Positions 23,960-33,501 of a stretch of 64,000 nt of DNA are shown here, one piece after another. The stretch is taken from the NCBI RefSeq assembly GCF_001424145.1, contig NZ_LMQM01000004.1, positions 1 through 64,000 of the forward strand, in the 5' to 3' direction. Source of the stretch: Chryseobacterium sp. Leaf404 (lineage in GTDB: Bacteria; Bacteroidota; Bacteroidia; Flavobacteriales; Weeksellaceae). The notes beneath the pieces were generated by a model. The model was not told the DNA's origin. It worked only from the letters and a program-made list of their open reading frames with translations, and ran no database searches. The position numbers were made by a program, and so were the translations under genes. Each line of letters opens with the position of its first letter. The first letter of the stretch is position 1.

Positions 23960-24557
23960 ATTTTTGCTTTTCGCACTTCTCTTTTTACTAAGCAACTCTT
24001 GCAGCGATAAAAAGAGCAACCCCGTTAAGGACAAAAAAGGAGTTGTTATTTTGATTCAACCTTTCAAAGACATGAATTCGGAAACCACAAAATGTGTTGC
24101 TGATCAAATTAAAAATGTTTATCCACACATAAAAGTTTTGGAATCTATCGATCTGCCGAAAGAAGCTTATTATAAAGACAGAAATCGATACAGAGCAGAT
24201 TCCATCATTAAATATTTAAGTCAGAACACAGAAACTGGATTTGTAAAAATTGGCTTAACAACCAAAGACATTAGCACAACAAAGGGAGTAGTGAAAGATT
24301 TCGGAGTCATGGGGTTAGGCTTTCGACCAGGGAAATCCTGTGTTGCATCAAGTTTCAGATTAAATAAAAAAAATAAGAACGAACAGTTTTTTAAAGTGGC
24401 AATCCACGAGATTGGGCATACACAAGGTCTTGACCATTGTCCGGAAAAAACATGCTTTATGAGAGACGCAGAAGGAAAAAACCCAACCGATGAAGAGATT
24501 GATTTCTGTAAAAAATGCAAGACTTTTCTTAAAAATAAAAACTGGGAGTTCAATTAA
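23946..24557 (+). CDS. Archaemetzincin-like zinc metalloprotease, lipoprotein
   Basis: A 203-residue protein with a lipoprotein signal (LFLLSNSC, lipid Cys at 19). The zinc motif is HEIGHTQGLDHC, followed by PEKTCFM and a C-terminal CKKC, matching the archaemetzincin pattern HExxHxxGxxHC-x4-CxM...CxxC with a slightly short spacer. The start is TTG at 23946, inside the barnase gene; no ATG precedes the signal, so translational coupling is likely. The catalytic Glu and three zinc ligands are present. The substrate is unknown. Its place between barnase and barstar suggests a shared role. Confidence 0.8.
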   Translation: MKNSKFLLFALLFLLSNSCSDKKSNPVKDKKGVVILIQPFKDMNSETTKCVADQIKNVYPHIKVLESIDLPKEAYYKDRNRYRADSIIKYLSQNTETGFVKIGLTTKDISTTKGVVKDFGVMGLGFRPGKSCVASSFRLNKKNKNEQFFKVAIHEIGHTQGLDHCPEKTCFMRDAEGKNPTDEEIDFCKKCKTFLKNKNWEFN

Positions 24558-24598
24558 ATTCATAAACTCTTACCTTTGCAACTCTTAAAAATTAAACT

Positions 24599-24922
24599 AT
24601 GAACACAATATACATCGACTTCGCAGACCTTGGTGATTACGAAGATTTTTATACGCAGCTGAAAGAAAAAGTAAAACTTCCGGAGCATTTTGGGGATAAT
24701 CTGGATGCACTTTCTGATGTGATTTCCGGCGAACTGGAAATGCCTCTGCATCTTGAATTTGTTAATATGAGCGTTGATCAGCTTGAAATTTTTGAAGATC
24801 TTCTGACAACTTTGGAGGATGCCGAAGATGAAGTGGAAGATTTTTCTTTTGCGTACTACATCGAGCAATATGAAGACGATGATGAAAATGATACTGATGA
24901 TGAAAATGATACTGCTGAATAG
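24599..24922 (+). CDS. Barstar-family ribonuclease inhibitor
   Basis: A 107-residue cytoplasmic immunity protein for barnase. The fold markers are the N-terminal strand TIYIDFADL, the inhibitory helix LPEHFGDNLDALSDVISG with Asp36 and Asp40 at the barnase-contacting positions, and the LEDLLTTLEDA-like C-terminal helix. An extra acidic tail (EDDDENDTDDENDTAE) extends the usual length of about 90 residues and contains a short duplicated DENDT unit. It lies 41 bp after the metzincin gene and probably protects the cell from the barnase encoded at 23453-23959. Confidence 0.9.
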   Translation: MNTIYIDFADLGDYEDFYTQLKEKVKLPEHFGDNLDALSDVISGELEMPLHLEFVNMSVDQLEIFEDLLTTLEDAEDEVEDFSFAYYIEQYEDDDENDTDDENDTAE

Positions 24923-24951
24923 TTTTCGTAAAATTTTTCGCTAAAACACAA

Positions 24952-24980
24952 ACCTTCAAGGTTTTTAAAGCCCTGAAGGT
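24952..24980 (+). terminator. Hairpin after barstar
   Basis: AACCTTCA and TGAAGGTT arms followed by a T/A-rich stretch. It is one of two stacked hairpins between convergent genes. Confidence 0.55.
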
Positions 24981-24996
24981 TTATAAAAATAAAGAA

Positions 24997-25025
24997 TCCC
25001 CGCAAATTAAATTTGCGGGGTTCTG
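24997..25025. terminator. Strong bidirectional terminator between barstar and pafA
   Basis: CCCCGCAAAT and ATTTGCGGGG arms with a 3-base loop at about 24998-25020, flanked by T residues on the plus side. Confidence 0.8.
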
Positions 25026-25041
25026 TTTGCATTTCAATAAA

Positions 25042-26685
25042 TTATTTCCCTAAAACTTCCGTCAACGGTTGGCCAACGTTTCCACTTGGGTTTTCAATTC
25101 TTAAAAACTGTGCGATGGTTGGTGCAATATCCGTCATAAAATGTGGCGCATTGCTTTCTCCCTGCGGAACTTTCCAGCCCATAAAAATCAGTGGAATGTG
25201 GGCATCGTAAGAATTCCATACACTGTGTGTGGTTCCTTTTTTAGCATAAGTAGGCAGCATTCCGTCATGAGAAACGATTTGAATATCGCCGCTTCGCTGC
25301 CAGTTGTAACCATTGATCACTCTGGACTTAATCGGTTCCGGAATGGGTGCGCTGCCGGCTTCCTTCAAATCTACAGCGAATAAAACGCGTGAGTCTTTGT
25401 TGAGATTCTCGATGATGCTTTTTTTAACCGCAGATTCATCCAGCTTTTTCTCGTTAATCAACTGATGATTTAGGTAAATCTGATAATTATCAATTCCTAA
25501 AATTAATTTGCTTGAGGCGTATTTTGTTTCCAATTCGGCACCTAAATTTTTCTCTAAACCGTCATCAAAAAATCCGGACAGCATTTTATTTTCTTTCATG
25601 TAACCCTCCGCGTGCGCTCCACCGTGGTCAGCAGAAAGGAAAACCAAATATTCGCCTTTCCCTACTTTTTGGTCAAGCATTTTAAAGAAATTTGCTAATT
25701 CTATATCCAGTCTTAAGTACGTGTCTTCCACTTCAATCGCATTGGGTCCGTAAGCGTGACCTACGTAATCTGTGGAAGCAACGTTGATGGCAAGAAAATC
25801 AGTAATTTGATCTTTGCCCAATTGATATCCATCAATAGCGGCTTCTGCAAATTTTAATGTATACGTATTTCCAAAAGGTGTTGTTCTCAAAACACCTTTA
25901 TTTAATGCAAAATCTGCCGCAAGATTGTTATAGGGGAAAGTAGGATTTTTCGCAGTTCCCACAGGTTTTTCCCAAGGCACGTCGTCTCTTGTACTTTCTG
26001 TGTATTCGGTGATGGGTAATAAAGTATTCCATCCGTTGGCAACTAATTTTTCTGCTAACTTTCGATCATTGAATTTATTTACCCAATCCGGCAAACTGCT
26101 CATGTAATAAGAACTTGTCACAAAATTTCCGTTGGTTTCATCAAACCAGAAAGCACCTGTCGGATTATGTCCGGCCGGTAAAATAGACGCTCTGTCTTTC
26201 AGTGAAACGCCGACCACTTTAGATTCATAATTACTTGCAATTCTCAGCTGATCTGTGATAGTAGTGCTCCAGAGATTTTTCGGGGAATGACCACCTATCT
26301 TGTCATTAGTACCCACTCCTTTTGCATCTGCGTCTGCAGTACAGTACACGTTTTTCCCGGTTTGTTTATCCGTCCAGTCATTTCCCGCAATCCCGTGAAT
26401 AGCAGGAACCGAACCAGTATAAATAGTGGTATGACCGATTGCCGTAACCGTCGGAACATAAGGAATCATCACATTATTAAACGAAAAACCTTTGTTGAGC
26501 ATTCTTTTAAACCCATCTTCACCGTACTTATCATAAAAACGGTAGAGGTAATCCCACCTCATCTGATCGATCACCAAACCGACAACCAATTTTGGTTTTT
26601 CTAATTGAGATTTTTTATTTTTCTGCGCATTTACCGTCATTAAAGAGATGAAAGTAACTGCCGCAATAGAAATTTTCCTAAACAT
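25042..26685 (-). CDS. pafA: Alkaline phosphatase PafA
   Basis: A calcium-independent periplasmic phosphatase of the alkaline-phosphatase superfamily, well known from Elizabethkingia. The 547-residue protein has a signal peptide (residues 1-20), the metal-binding VVGLVIDQMRWDYL, the nucleophile threonine in PTVTAIGHTTIYTG (about residue 81), the Asn in GIAGNDW, the Lys/Arg pair in SLKDRASILP, STDYVGHAYGPN, and the SADHGGAHAEGY metal site. It releases phosphate from a broad range of organic phosphates. It is transcribed alone toward barstar. Confidence 0.92.
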   Translation of the reverse strand: MFRKISIAAVTFISLMTVNAQKNKKSQLEKPKLVVGLVIDQMRWDYLYRFYDKYGEDGFKRMLNKGFSFNNVMIPYVPTVTAIGHTTIYTGSVPAIHGIAGNDWTDKQTGKNVYCTADADAKGVGTNDKIGGHSPKNLWSTTITDQLRIASNYESKVVGVSLKDRASILPAGHNPTGAFWFDETNGNFVTSSYYMSSLPDWVNKFNDRKLAEKLVANGWNTLLPITEYTESTRDDVPWEKPVGTAKNPTFPYNNLAADFALNKGVLRTTPFGNTYTLKFAEAAIDGYQLGKDQITDFLAINVASTDYVGHAYGPNAIEVEDTYLRLDIELANFFKMLDQKVGKGEYLVFLSADHGGAHAEGYMKENKMLSGFFDDGLEKNLGAELETKYASSKLILGIDNYQIYLNHQLINEKKLDESAVKKSIIENLNKDSRVLFAVDLKEAGSAPIPEPIKSRVINGYNWQRSGDIQIVSHDGMLPTYAKKGTTHSVWNSYDAHIPLIFMGWKVPQGESNAPHFMTDIAPTIAQFLRIENPSGNVGQPLTEVLGK

Positions 26686-26872
26686 TAAATATCTTTTTGT
26701 GCTGACAAATTTAAAGATTTTGAAAGTTTTGGTGTGTGAAATTTTATTTAAATTTTTAGAGATATTTCATTACAATGAATCCAAATAATTGCATAATATT
26801 TAACTGAATATTTCATTTTTAAGAACCTTCTCAGTAATTTTGGAATAATCCATCCTCTAAATAAATGCTGTA

Positions 26873-27163
26873 ATGAAATTTGTCATACATTCCCTTTTAT
26901 TTGTTTCAATATTGCTGTTTGGCTGGCTTTTGATGAGCAACGTCAATCTGATTAACGTTGCCTCCACGCTAAATGAATCTGAAATCCATTCATAAACCGC
27001 TGCAGTAAACAGTTTTACAGACATTTACAAACTAAGGGAATTTACAATTGAGAAAATCAATAACATCAAGGTCATCCGCAACAGATTTTCAGAAAATGCT
27101 TATGTGAGAATTTCAATAATTGCTGTTTTAATTCTTGTACAGATCATTCTATACACTACATAG
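26873..27163 (+). pseudogene. Small two-segment membrane ORF interrupted by an in-frame TAA
   Basis: From ATG 26873 the frame reads a hydrophobic start (FVIHSLLFVSILLFGWLLMSN), stops at TAA 26993-26995 (codon 41), then continues for 55 sense codons (FTDIYKLREFTIEKINNIKVIRNRF...) to a second hydrophobic segment and TAG at 27163. Continuity of amphipathic and membrane character across the stop suggests one gene with a nonsense mutation. I recognise no family. It sits in an otherwise gene-free 613-bp spacer. Confidence 0.45.
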
Positions 27164-27298
27164 ACAAAGCAGATTGAATTTTAATCCTAAATACGGCTCA
27201 TAAGATGACAGATGAAGATTCCTGATAAAATTTAGAGAAATATTCAAAGTTCGGAGAAAAATTTCGATATTTACATAAAACTAAATCCTTCTGTTTCC

Positions 27299-28369
27299 AT
27301 GAAAAAAGTCTTTGTTTTCGTTATTTTTTTATTTGCAGTTCATCAAATTTGTGCTCAGGACAAAACCTATAAATGCGAAAAAGTATACGATGCGGTAAAA
27401 CTGATTGATGCAGAAAAATATGATGAAGCCATTGCCATGCTCAGGGAATGCGAAAAAATTGACCCGCAGGAATATACCTATCCTTACGAAATTGCATTAG
27501 CTTTCACCTATAATAAAAAGTACAATAAAGCAATAGATCAACTCCTAAAAATAAAAAATTACGAAAACCTCCGCGCCGATTATTATCAGCTGCTGGGAAA
27601 CAATTATGATTATCTTGAAAAGCCGGAGAAGGCTATTGCTATTTATGATGAAGGTTTAAAAAAATTTCCGAATGCGGGAAGACTCTATCTGGAGCGCGGT
27701 GTTGTTTTTGAGTTTGAAAAAAAATACGACGAAGCTATTGCTTCTTACGAAAAAGGAATGCGTGTGGAGCCCAATTATCCGTCAAACTATTACAGAGCAG
27801 GAAGACTTTTCATGAATTCTCAAAACACCATGAAAGGACTTATATACGGTGAAATTTTCGTAAATCTCGAGCGAACAACAAAGCGCACAAAAGAAATAAG
27901 TAAGATGCTTTTTGACACATACAAAACGGCAATTAAAATTGAAAATCAAAATAAAGTACAAATCGCTTTTTGTAAATCTGTGCAAATAGATGTTTCTGAT
28001 GTCAACAACGAGAAGCTGCCTTACTGCATGGTTTTTGAGAAAAATATACTTTTTTCTGTGATAGGTCACGATAGTTTCAGTCTTGCATCTTTTGCCAAAA
28101 TGAGAGAAAGATTCCTGAAGGAATATTATCTTAAAGATATTAAAAACTACCCGAATATTCTCATTGAGTTTCAAAAAAAAATGGAAGACAACAATGTCTT
28201 TAATGCATACAATCACTATCTCTTTCAAATTGGTGATGAGCAGGGATTTGATGCATGGCAAACCGCAAACAGTGCAGAATATGACAAATTCGTTGACTGG
28301 TACACCAAGACAGAAAACGGTTTAGAAATGAATCAGAAGGGCGTTTTTATTTCAGATCAAATCAAATAG
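27299..28369 (+). CDS. Secreted tetratricopeptide-repeat protein
   Basis: A 356-residue exported protein with a signal peptide (residues 1-19, HQICAQ) and at least four TPR units between residues 25 and 200: KYDEAIAMLRECEKIDP, KYNKAIDQLLKI, KPEKAIAIYDEGLKKFPN, KYDEAIASYEKGMRVEPN. The C-terminal 150 residues are not repeat-like and match no domain I know. TPR proteins act as scaffolds in periplasmic complexes; no partner is evident nearby. It converges with a Fur-family gene. Confidence 0.8.
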   Translation: MKKVFVFVIFLFAVHQICAQDKTYKCEKVYDAVKLIDAEKYDEAIAMLRECEKIDPQEYTYPYEIALAFTYNKKYNKAIDQLLKIKNYENLRADYYQLLGNNYDYLEKPEKAIAIYDEGLKKFPNAGRLYLERGVVFEFEKKYDEAIASYEKGMRVEPNYPSNYYRAGRLFMNSQNTMKGLIYGEIFVNLERTTKRTKEISKMLFDTYKTAIKIENQNKVQIAFCKSVQIDVSDVNNEKLPYCMVFEKNILFSVIGHDSFSLASFAKMRERFLKEYYLKDIKNYPNILIEFQKKMEDNNVFNAYNHYLFQIGDEQGFDAWQTANSAEYDKFVDWYTKTENGLEMNQKGVFISDQIK

Positions 28370-28383
28370 TTTTTGATTAAATT

Positions 28384-28758
28384 TCAAGCACACTCTTTGC
28401 AAACTCCCGTCAACACACAATTTACACTTTCCACAGAATACCCTTTCTCAAGAGAAAACTGCACGGCAATCGGCAAGCATTCTATTGTTTCACATTTTGT
28501 GCATCTGAAATGAAAATGATGGTCGGCCAATTTCTTTTCGTCACATTTAATGCAGACAGCAAAATACTGTTTTCCATCTTCGGCAACAATTCTGTGGAGA
28601 ATTCCGTCTTCACAGAAACGGTTCAGCACGCGGTAGACCGTCGCTCTATCCATATCTACAGCAACTTTTTTCATAACAGCTTCCTGGCTCATCGCTTTTT
28701 TTGAATCTGCCAAAACATTTAAGACTGCTTCTTTTGCGGGTGTACTTCTTCTTTTCAT
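28384..28758 (-). CDS. Fur-family transcriptional regulator (Zur-like)
   Basis: A 124-residue metal-responsive repressor. The winged helix is seen in SQEAVMKKVAVDMDRATVYRVLNRFCEDGILHRI. The metal sites are HHFHFRCTKCETIECLP and the structural C-terminal pair VCKEC. It is shorter than Fur and close to Zur or PerR-like short forms, so the metal is uncertain. It diverges from a flavoprotein gene across a 98-bp spacer that holds a promoter and an overlapping palindrome, suggesting local control. Confidence 0.85.
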   Translation of the reverse strand: MKRRSTPAKEAVLNVLADSKKAMSQEAVMKKVAVDMDRATVYRVLNRFCEDGILHRIVAEDGKQYFAVCIKCDEKKLADHHFHFRCTKCETIECLPIAVQFSLEKGYSVESVNCVLTGVCKECA

Positions 28759-28767
28759 ATTTATTAA

Positions 28768-28807
28768 TGCGATAATGTTGCAATAATAAAAATTTTATCT
28801 AAATTTG
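28768..28807 (+). promoter_or_regulatory. Promoter with overlapping palindrome for the flavoprotein gene
   Basis: TTG (28778-28780), 19 bp, TAAATTTG (28800-28807): an exact match to the flavobacterial TTG-N19-TAnnTTTG promoter. The imperfect palindrome TGCGATAATGTTGCA (28768-28782) covers the -33 element and is a candidate site for the divergent Fur-family protein. Confidence 0.65.
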
Positions 28808-28856
28808 ACAAACATTTCAAACAAAATTTTGTCTTAATTTTTTTAAATCAAAAATT

Positions 28857-29762
28857 ATGAATCCAACACAATACGACGTCATCATTATCGGCGGAAGCTA
28901 CGCCGGACTTTCGGCTGCAATGGCTTTGGGAAGATCACTGCGAAAAACTTTGATCATCGACAGCGGAAAACCCTGCAACGAACAGACACCTCATTCTCAA
29001 AATTTCCTGACTCAGGATGGAAAATCACCTAAAGAAATTTCAGCTTTAGCGAAAAGTCAGGTTTCCAGATATGAAACTGTTGAATTTCTTGACGGCAAAG
29101 CTGTTTCGGCCAAAAAAACTGATTTTGGTTTTGAAATTGAGATTGAAGACGGTGAACAATTTAATTCAAAAAAACTGATTGTGGCAACAGGAATTTTGGA
29201 TGAAATCCCAGACATCAAAGGTTTTAAAGAATCCTGGGGAATATCGCTGATTCACTGCCCGTACTGCCATGGTTATGAATACAGAGGCAAAAAAACTGGG
29301 ATAATTGCTAATGGTGATAAGGCGTTTCATATTTCTTCACTCGTAAAAAACCTAACTGATAATGTGACGGTTCTAACAAGAGGTAAAGCTGAGTTTTCCG
29401 AAGAACAGTTAGAAAAATTGAAGAACAACAAAATCGAAATCATTGAAACCGAAATTACCGAACTGAAACATGAAAATGGTTACGTAAAAAGTCTGATTTT
29501 TGAAGACGGAAAAGAAATTGATTTTAAAGCAGTGTACGGTGCATTTCTATTTGCGCAACATTCTTATATTCCAGAAAACTTAGGTTGTGAGTTGACAGAA
29601 TTTGGTCATGTTAAAACTGATTTGTTTCAAAAAACAAACGTTGCGGGAATTTTCGTCTGTGGCGACAATTCTTCGGTGATGCGCTCGGTAGCCAATGCAG
29701 TATTGACGGGAAATGTAGCGGGAGTAATGGCGAATATGGAACTGGTGAGGGATTGTTTTTAA
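28857..29762 (+). CDS. Thioredoxin-reductase-like NAD(P)/FAD-dependent oxidoreductase
   Basis: A 301-residue flavoprotein of the TrxB fold. The FAD-binding GGSYAGLSAAMALGRS is at residues 12-27. A CPYCHGYE redox motif (CxxC) follows at about 139-146, and the second dinucleotide site is degenerate (GIIANGDKAFH instead of GxGxxA). The final FVCGDNSSVMRSVANAVLTGNVAGVMAN resembles the FAD end of TrxB. It is one of the divergent TrxB-like enzymes common beside Fur/Rrf2-type regulators; thioredoxin is not assured as partner. Transcribed from a consensus promoter. Confidence 0.82.
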   Translation: MNPTQYDVIIIGGSYAGLSAAMALGRSLRKTLIIDSGKPCNEQTPHSQNFLTQDGKSPKEISALAKSQVSRYETVEFLDGKAVSAKKTDFGFEIEIEDGEQFNSKKLIVATGILDEIPDIKGFKESWGISLIHCPYCHGYEYRGKKTGIIANGDKAFHISSLVKNLTDNVTVLTRGKAEFSEEQLEKLKNNKIEIIETEITELKHENGYVKSLIFEDGKEIDFKAVYGAFLFAQHSYIPENLGCELTEFGHVKTDLFQKTNVAGIFVCGDNSSVMRSVANAVLTGNVAGVMANMELVRDCF

Positions 29763-29794
29763 GCCTGATAATCTGAAAATAGGAAGATAAAAAC

Positions 29795-29828
29795 AGGCTG
29801 CCTTAAATTAATTCTGACAGCCTTTTTT
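29795..29828. terminator. Terminator between convergent genes
   Basis: AGGCTG (29795-29800) and CAGCCT (29818-29823) followed by six T residues. It serves the flavoprotein gene and possibly the convergent surface-protein gene. Confidence 0.65.
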
Positions 29829-29844
29829 ATGTTACTTTAAAATC

Positions 29845-30381
29845 TTAAGCCTTCCAGAAAGACCAGACTGTTCCGTTAAAAAAAGCAAGAACTTTTCTTG
29901 TAGTATCGTAAACCATCATCCCAGGTGCCGGATTGACGATGCTGGTTTGCGGATTGGCAACTTTAGGCAAAACCATAGCTTTGTTTTTGTCTTCCAATAC
30001 CAAAATTCCAGGCGTGGAAGTAGGTGTCCCGATGCTCACTTTCGCATCTGAAGACTCCTCGGATGCATTCTGGATGGTAATCCCATTGATGTTGGTCACA
30101 GGATCCGTAGTTTTTCCTGTAGTATCAACAGAAAGATCTTTCCAGCCGCCGGAATATTTAACTTTTACCTTGTGCGTTGCTACATCATAAGCCATAATTC
30201 CGTTTGCAGCTGTGATAAGTTTTGAAACATTGGTTACCCAGTGCAAAATCATACCCCTGTTCTGGTTACTTCCAAACTCCAGCGATACTGAATTATTGGA
30301 AATACCCGGCTTTCCTATTGCCACCTGTGCGTGGGCAAGCATTGTGCTCTGCAAAATACTGAGCGTTAACAAAATTCTCAT
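29845..30381 (-). CDS. Exported hypothetical protein, partner of a surface adhesin-like gene
   Basis: A 178-residue protein with a signal peptide (residues 1-19, TMLAHAQ). It contains two copies of a short beta motif: GIMAYDVATHKVKVKYSGGWKDLS and GMMVYDTTRKVLAFFNGTVWSFW, each ending in a W-containing strand. I recall this architecture from Chryseobacterium exported proteins that follow a large choice-of-anchor type gene, as here with the decayed gene at 30507-32657. Function unknown. It appears intact. Confidence 0.65.
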   Translation of the reverse strand: MRILLTLSILQSTMLAHAQVAIGKPGISNNSVSLEFGSNQNRGMILHWVTNVSKLITAANGIMAYDVATHKVKVKYSGGWKDLSVDTTGKTTDPVTNINGITIQNASEESSDAKVSIGTPTSTPGILVLEDKNKAMVLPKVANPQTSIVNPAPGMMVYDTTRKVLAFFNGTVWSFWKA

Positions 30382-30506
30382 TTTTTTTCTTTTTTTCTTT
30401 TTTTTAGTGTGACTAAGTCTGTGTGGCTAGAATCCTCTACCTGTAACTCTGTGTACGATTCACTTTTTTATGTTGGTTGAATATCGTTGTGCTTTGAAAT
30501 TATTAC

Positions 30507-32657
30507 TTAATAAAGATCCGGGCAGGTTTGCTCTTTGAAGCACTTCCAGCCAGCAGCTGTACCATCAGTGTTAATCTGAAGACAGTCCTGAGAAATGTTG
30601 TAAACCATCATCCCTTCTATCAGGTCAGCTGTAAGAATATTTGCAATCTGTGCAGCAGTAAGTCTGTTAGGCACAAATCATTTGGTTTTAGATTCAAGGG
30701 CAGTCCATGCTCCTTTTCTCACCATTGGCCAGTTTCAGTTTACCGAACCTGCTCTCTGTAAAGAAGTAATACCTGAATTTGTATCTAAAATGGTTCCCGT
30801 AAGCTGAGTATTTTTGTAGCAGACGCAGCCGTCTAAATCTGAATCCTGTGAAGAACCAATTCCCTGGCCGGCATCACCTCCAATATCTGCTGGGCCACCA
30901 GAGTTTACAAGTACCGGAATACCATCAGCATCTACGTTTCCGGTAATTCTGCCAGTGGTACTTATTTGAGAATACTTTACGTTTTCATCCCCTTCTATGG
31001 CATCCAGGCAGGTATCATAATCAGAATTAAGATCTAATCTGTTTGGGACACCATTATTGTTGGTATCTAAATCACCGCAGTAAGACTGCTGCACTACAAA
31101 TGCCCAGATATTGGCAAAAAGTCTGTCTCCATTTGTAGAAATTGAGCTTCCGTTAGAGACATTGACACCTCCCAGGTTTGTTAGAATATCCACATCTGCT
31201 ATAATTAAATCATTATAAAGACCGTCGATGTACATTACTGGCCTATCGTTATTATCTGTAGCTAATGGCTGTGGCGAGCATACAGAATTGCTGGTATTAA
31301 AATAAGCCTGATAGCTCCCGTTTTGATTAACTTGTGTAATTGTACCGAAAGGACCGTTGAGAATAGGTGACACTGCACCATAAGCAGTTGGCCTGTCTGG
31401 GTTTTGATTTCCCTGTGTGATGGTAGCGCCCCAGGCCAGAGACTGAATCTGGGTAACGACTAAAAAGTTCTGCGCCGCATCATCAGACCAGTCTTTTACA
31501 GCATCCAGCTCTGCAGCAGACAGATATGAATTTACGGAATTATCTATCCCTCCAAGAAAAACAGCATTAAGATTTGCATTTACAATGGAGGCTTTTGTGA
31601 TAGTTCCCGTCATTAGGACCAAAACAATATTGGCTTTTACCATTCCATTTGTGCCGAAATTGGCGGTATTCTGCAATTTTAAAGTTCCGGAGCCATTCAT
31701 GTACTGCCCATCAAAAGTATAACCGTTATCGCCATCTGTATCCCGCGAATTTGGAATATACCCTATTCTCACAGTTTGACCATTTAAAACGCAGGCGTTT
31801 TCAAAAATATCAAGAATACCATCGTTATCATCATCAAGATCACAAATATCTGCAAGACCATCGCCATCAGAATCAAGGTGAATAGTTGGTAGGACATGAC
31901 ACGGTTATGATATTGGCAGGTGTGGCGGCTATCTTTTCAAGTCTGATATTATCAATATAAAAATCATTATTGGCATTTTGAGCAAGGCTACTCCTCAAAG
32001 AAATTTTCACCTGATTTCCCACACATGCCGTTATCATTGCAGGCATTTTGGAGTACAGTTCTGTGGCATTCCCCAGTTTGCCAGCAGATTCGGAGTGGCT
32101 GTGTATCCGGCATTTACAGTGCCGAGGACCGCGTTGTTGGCTACATCTCTTATATCGAGAGTAATCCACACAGGGCTGTTTACTACGTAGGTATTAAAAG
32201 AAACTTTATAAGTTGCGCGCAGATCCACAGTTGCTGCTCTCTGGTAAAAGGGCGTGAGTGTAGTACCCGCATTGATCACCATTACCGCTCCGATTGATGT
32301 TCCAGACATATCTCTCACAATGGTGGTTTGCGAAGTGGCACCTGCAGCAGCGGCGCCTGTAGCGTTATAAGCTGCCGTCCACAAATAGAAATCATTAGGA
32401 TCATTCTTCACCTGAGATCTGATGTATCCCGGAGCCACTACCGCATAATGATTGTTGTCTGTCATCTAAGAATCATACACGTTATTTGCAGATGCGCTGT
32501 AAGGTGAACCAAAGACAAAACTGCCTGCGGGCATATACGATGAAGTCTACCTTGATGTTGCCGTTCTGAAGCCTTCAAAAAAGACAGCCTTAGCATTAAA
32601 TCCTGTATTAAACAATACTAAAACAGACAGATAGAAAATTAAATTTATTTTATTCAT
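30507..32657 (-). pseudogene. Decayed large surface protein with thrombospondin type 3-like repeats
   Basis: The frame starts at ATG 32657 with a signal peptide (MNKINLIFYLSVLVLFNTGF). It is broken by TAG at 32547-32549, TAG at 32466-32468, a frameshift near a C4 run at 32071-32074, a second frameshift near 31880, and TGA at 30735-30737 and 30678-30680, before the final TAA at 30507. Continuous homologous-looking protein runs across all lesions, including DLDDDNDGILD-type calcium-binding repeats and a C-terminal GMMVYN...GWKCF motif like the downstream partner. It was probably a secreted adhesin-like protein. Confidence 0.8.
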
Positions 32658-33501
32658 GAGCAAAGATTTTCTACGACGGTACTTTTGGTACAGTCAGTTT
32701 TTTAGTTTTAACAATTCAGTATTTTTTGACAAAAAAGTATACCTGCAAAATCTTCAGGAGAAAAAATTGCATATTACTTTTTTAAAGTAAAATCAGTGAG
32801 TTGAAGTATACAATGCGAATGCAAGGCACAGTCGGTTTTCGAAATTAAATAGCTTAGTGTTTGGGAAATTTTTGATCAGGTTTAACCAATCAACAGGAAT
32901 TACTGGTCACAGCATTGTTTTGAAGGTAGTGTAACATTTTTTCTTTTTTTTAAGTGTTTCATCAATGAAAATATCTATTGCTACCTGTGCACTCCGGTTT
33001 TAATACAATGTATAGCATAGAGATACGGTGATGAAGACTAAATGATGAAAATCTCAGAAAAGAACCTTGGGATTTTTACATAGATCTGCTTTACCATTTT
33101 TAGATAACAACAGAAATAATTTTTGGAGAACAAGAATAAATGTACTGTGACTGTGATCATAACAGGTTGTAAAAAAAGATAAATTAATTGTACTTATTCT
33201 TTTACAGTTAAAATTACGGGAAATTTTTTTTGATAAATTTGCAAAATAGCTATAATTATTTCATTAATTAAACAAATATATCTTTGTTTAATTATAAAAA
33301 AAAAGACCTGATAAACTATATCACTAATATTTAAATAATCGCTAAAAAAAAAATAAAGATAAGATACAGAAAGTATAACTTTATATAAAGGAAATTGAAA
33401 AAACTGCATAAAAATGAAGCACGAACTGTGGATCAGAAAAAAATATAGTATATGTCACATTTTCACTGCGAATAATTTCCAATAAACAGTGCAAATGAGA
33501 A
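32658..33501. other. AT-rich gene-free spacer
   Basis: No ORF with coding character; a 71-codon frame at 33194-33409 is low-complexity Phe/Ile/Tyr and is judged chance. A perfect palindrome TTACTTTTTTAAAGTAA lies near 32775 and GTATAC words at about 32738 and 32809, possibly regulatory. Long A runs occur near 33290-33360. Confidence 0.5.

Noticed and set aside
33194..33409. 71-codon minus-strand ORF
   Set aside because: Composition is Phe/Ile/Tyr from AT-rich DNA with no motif or operon context.
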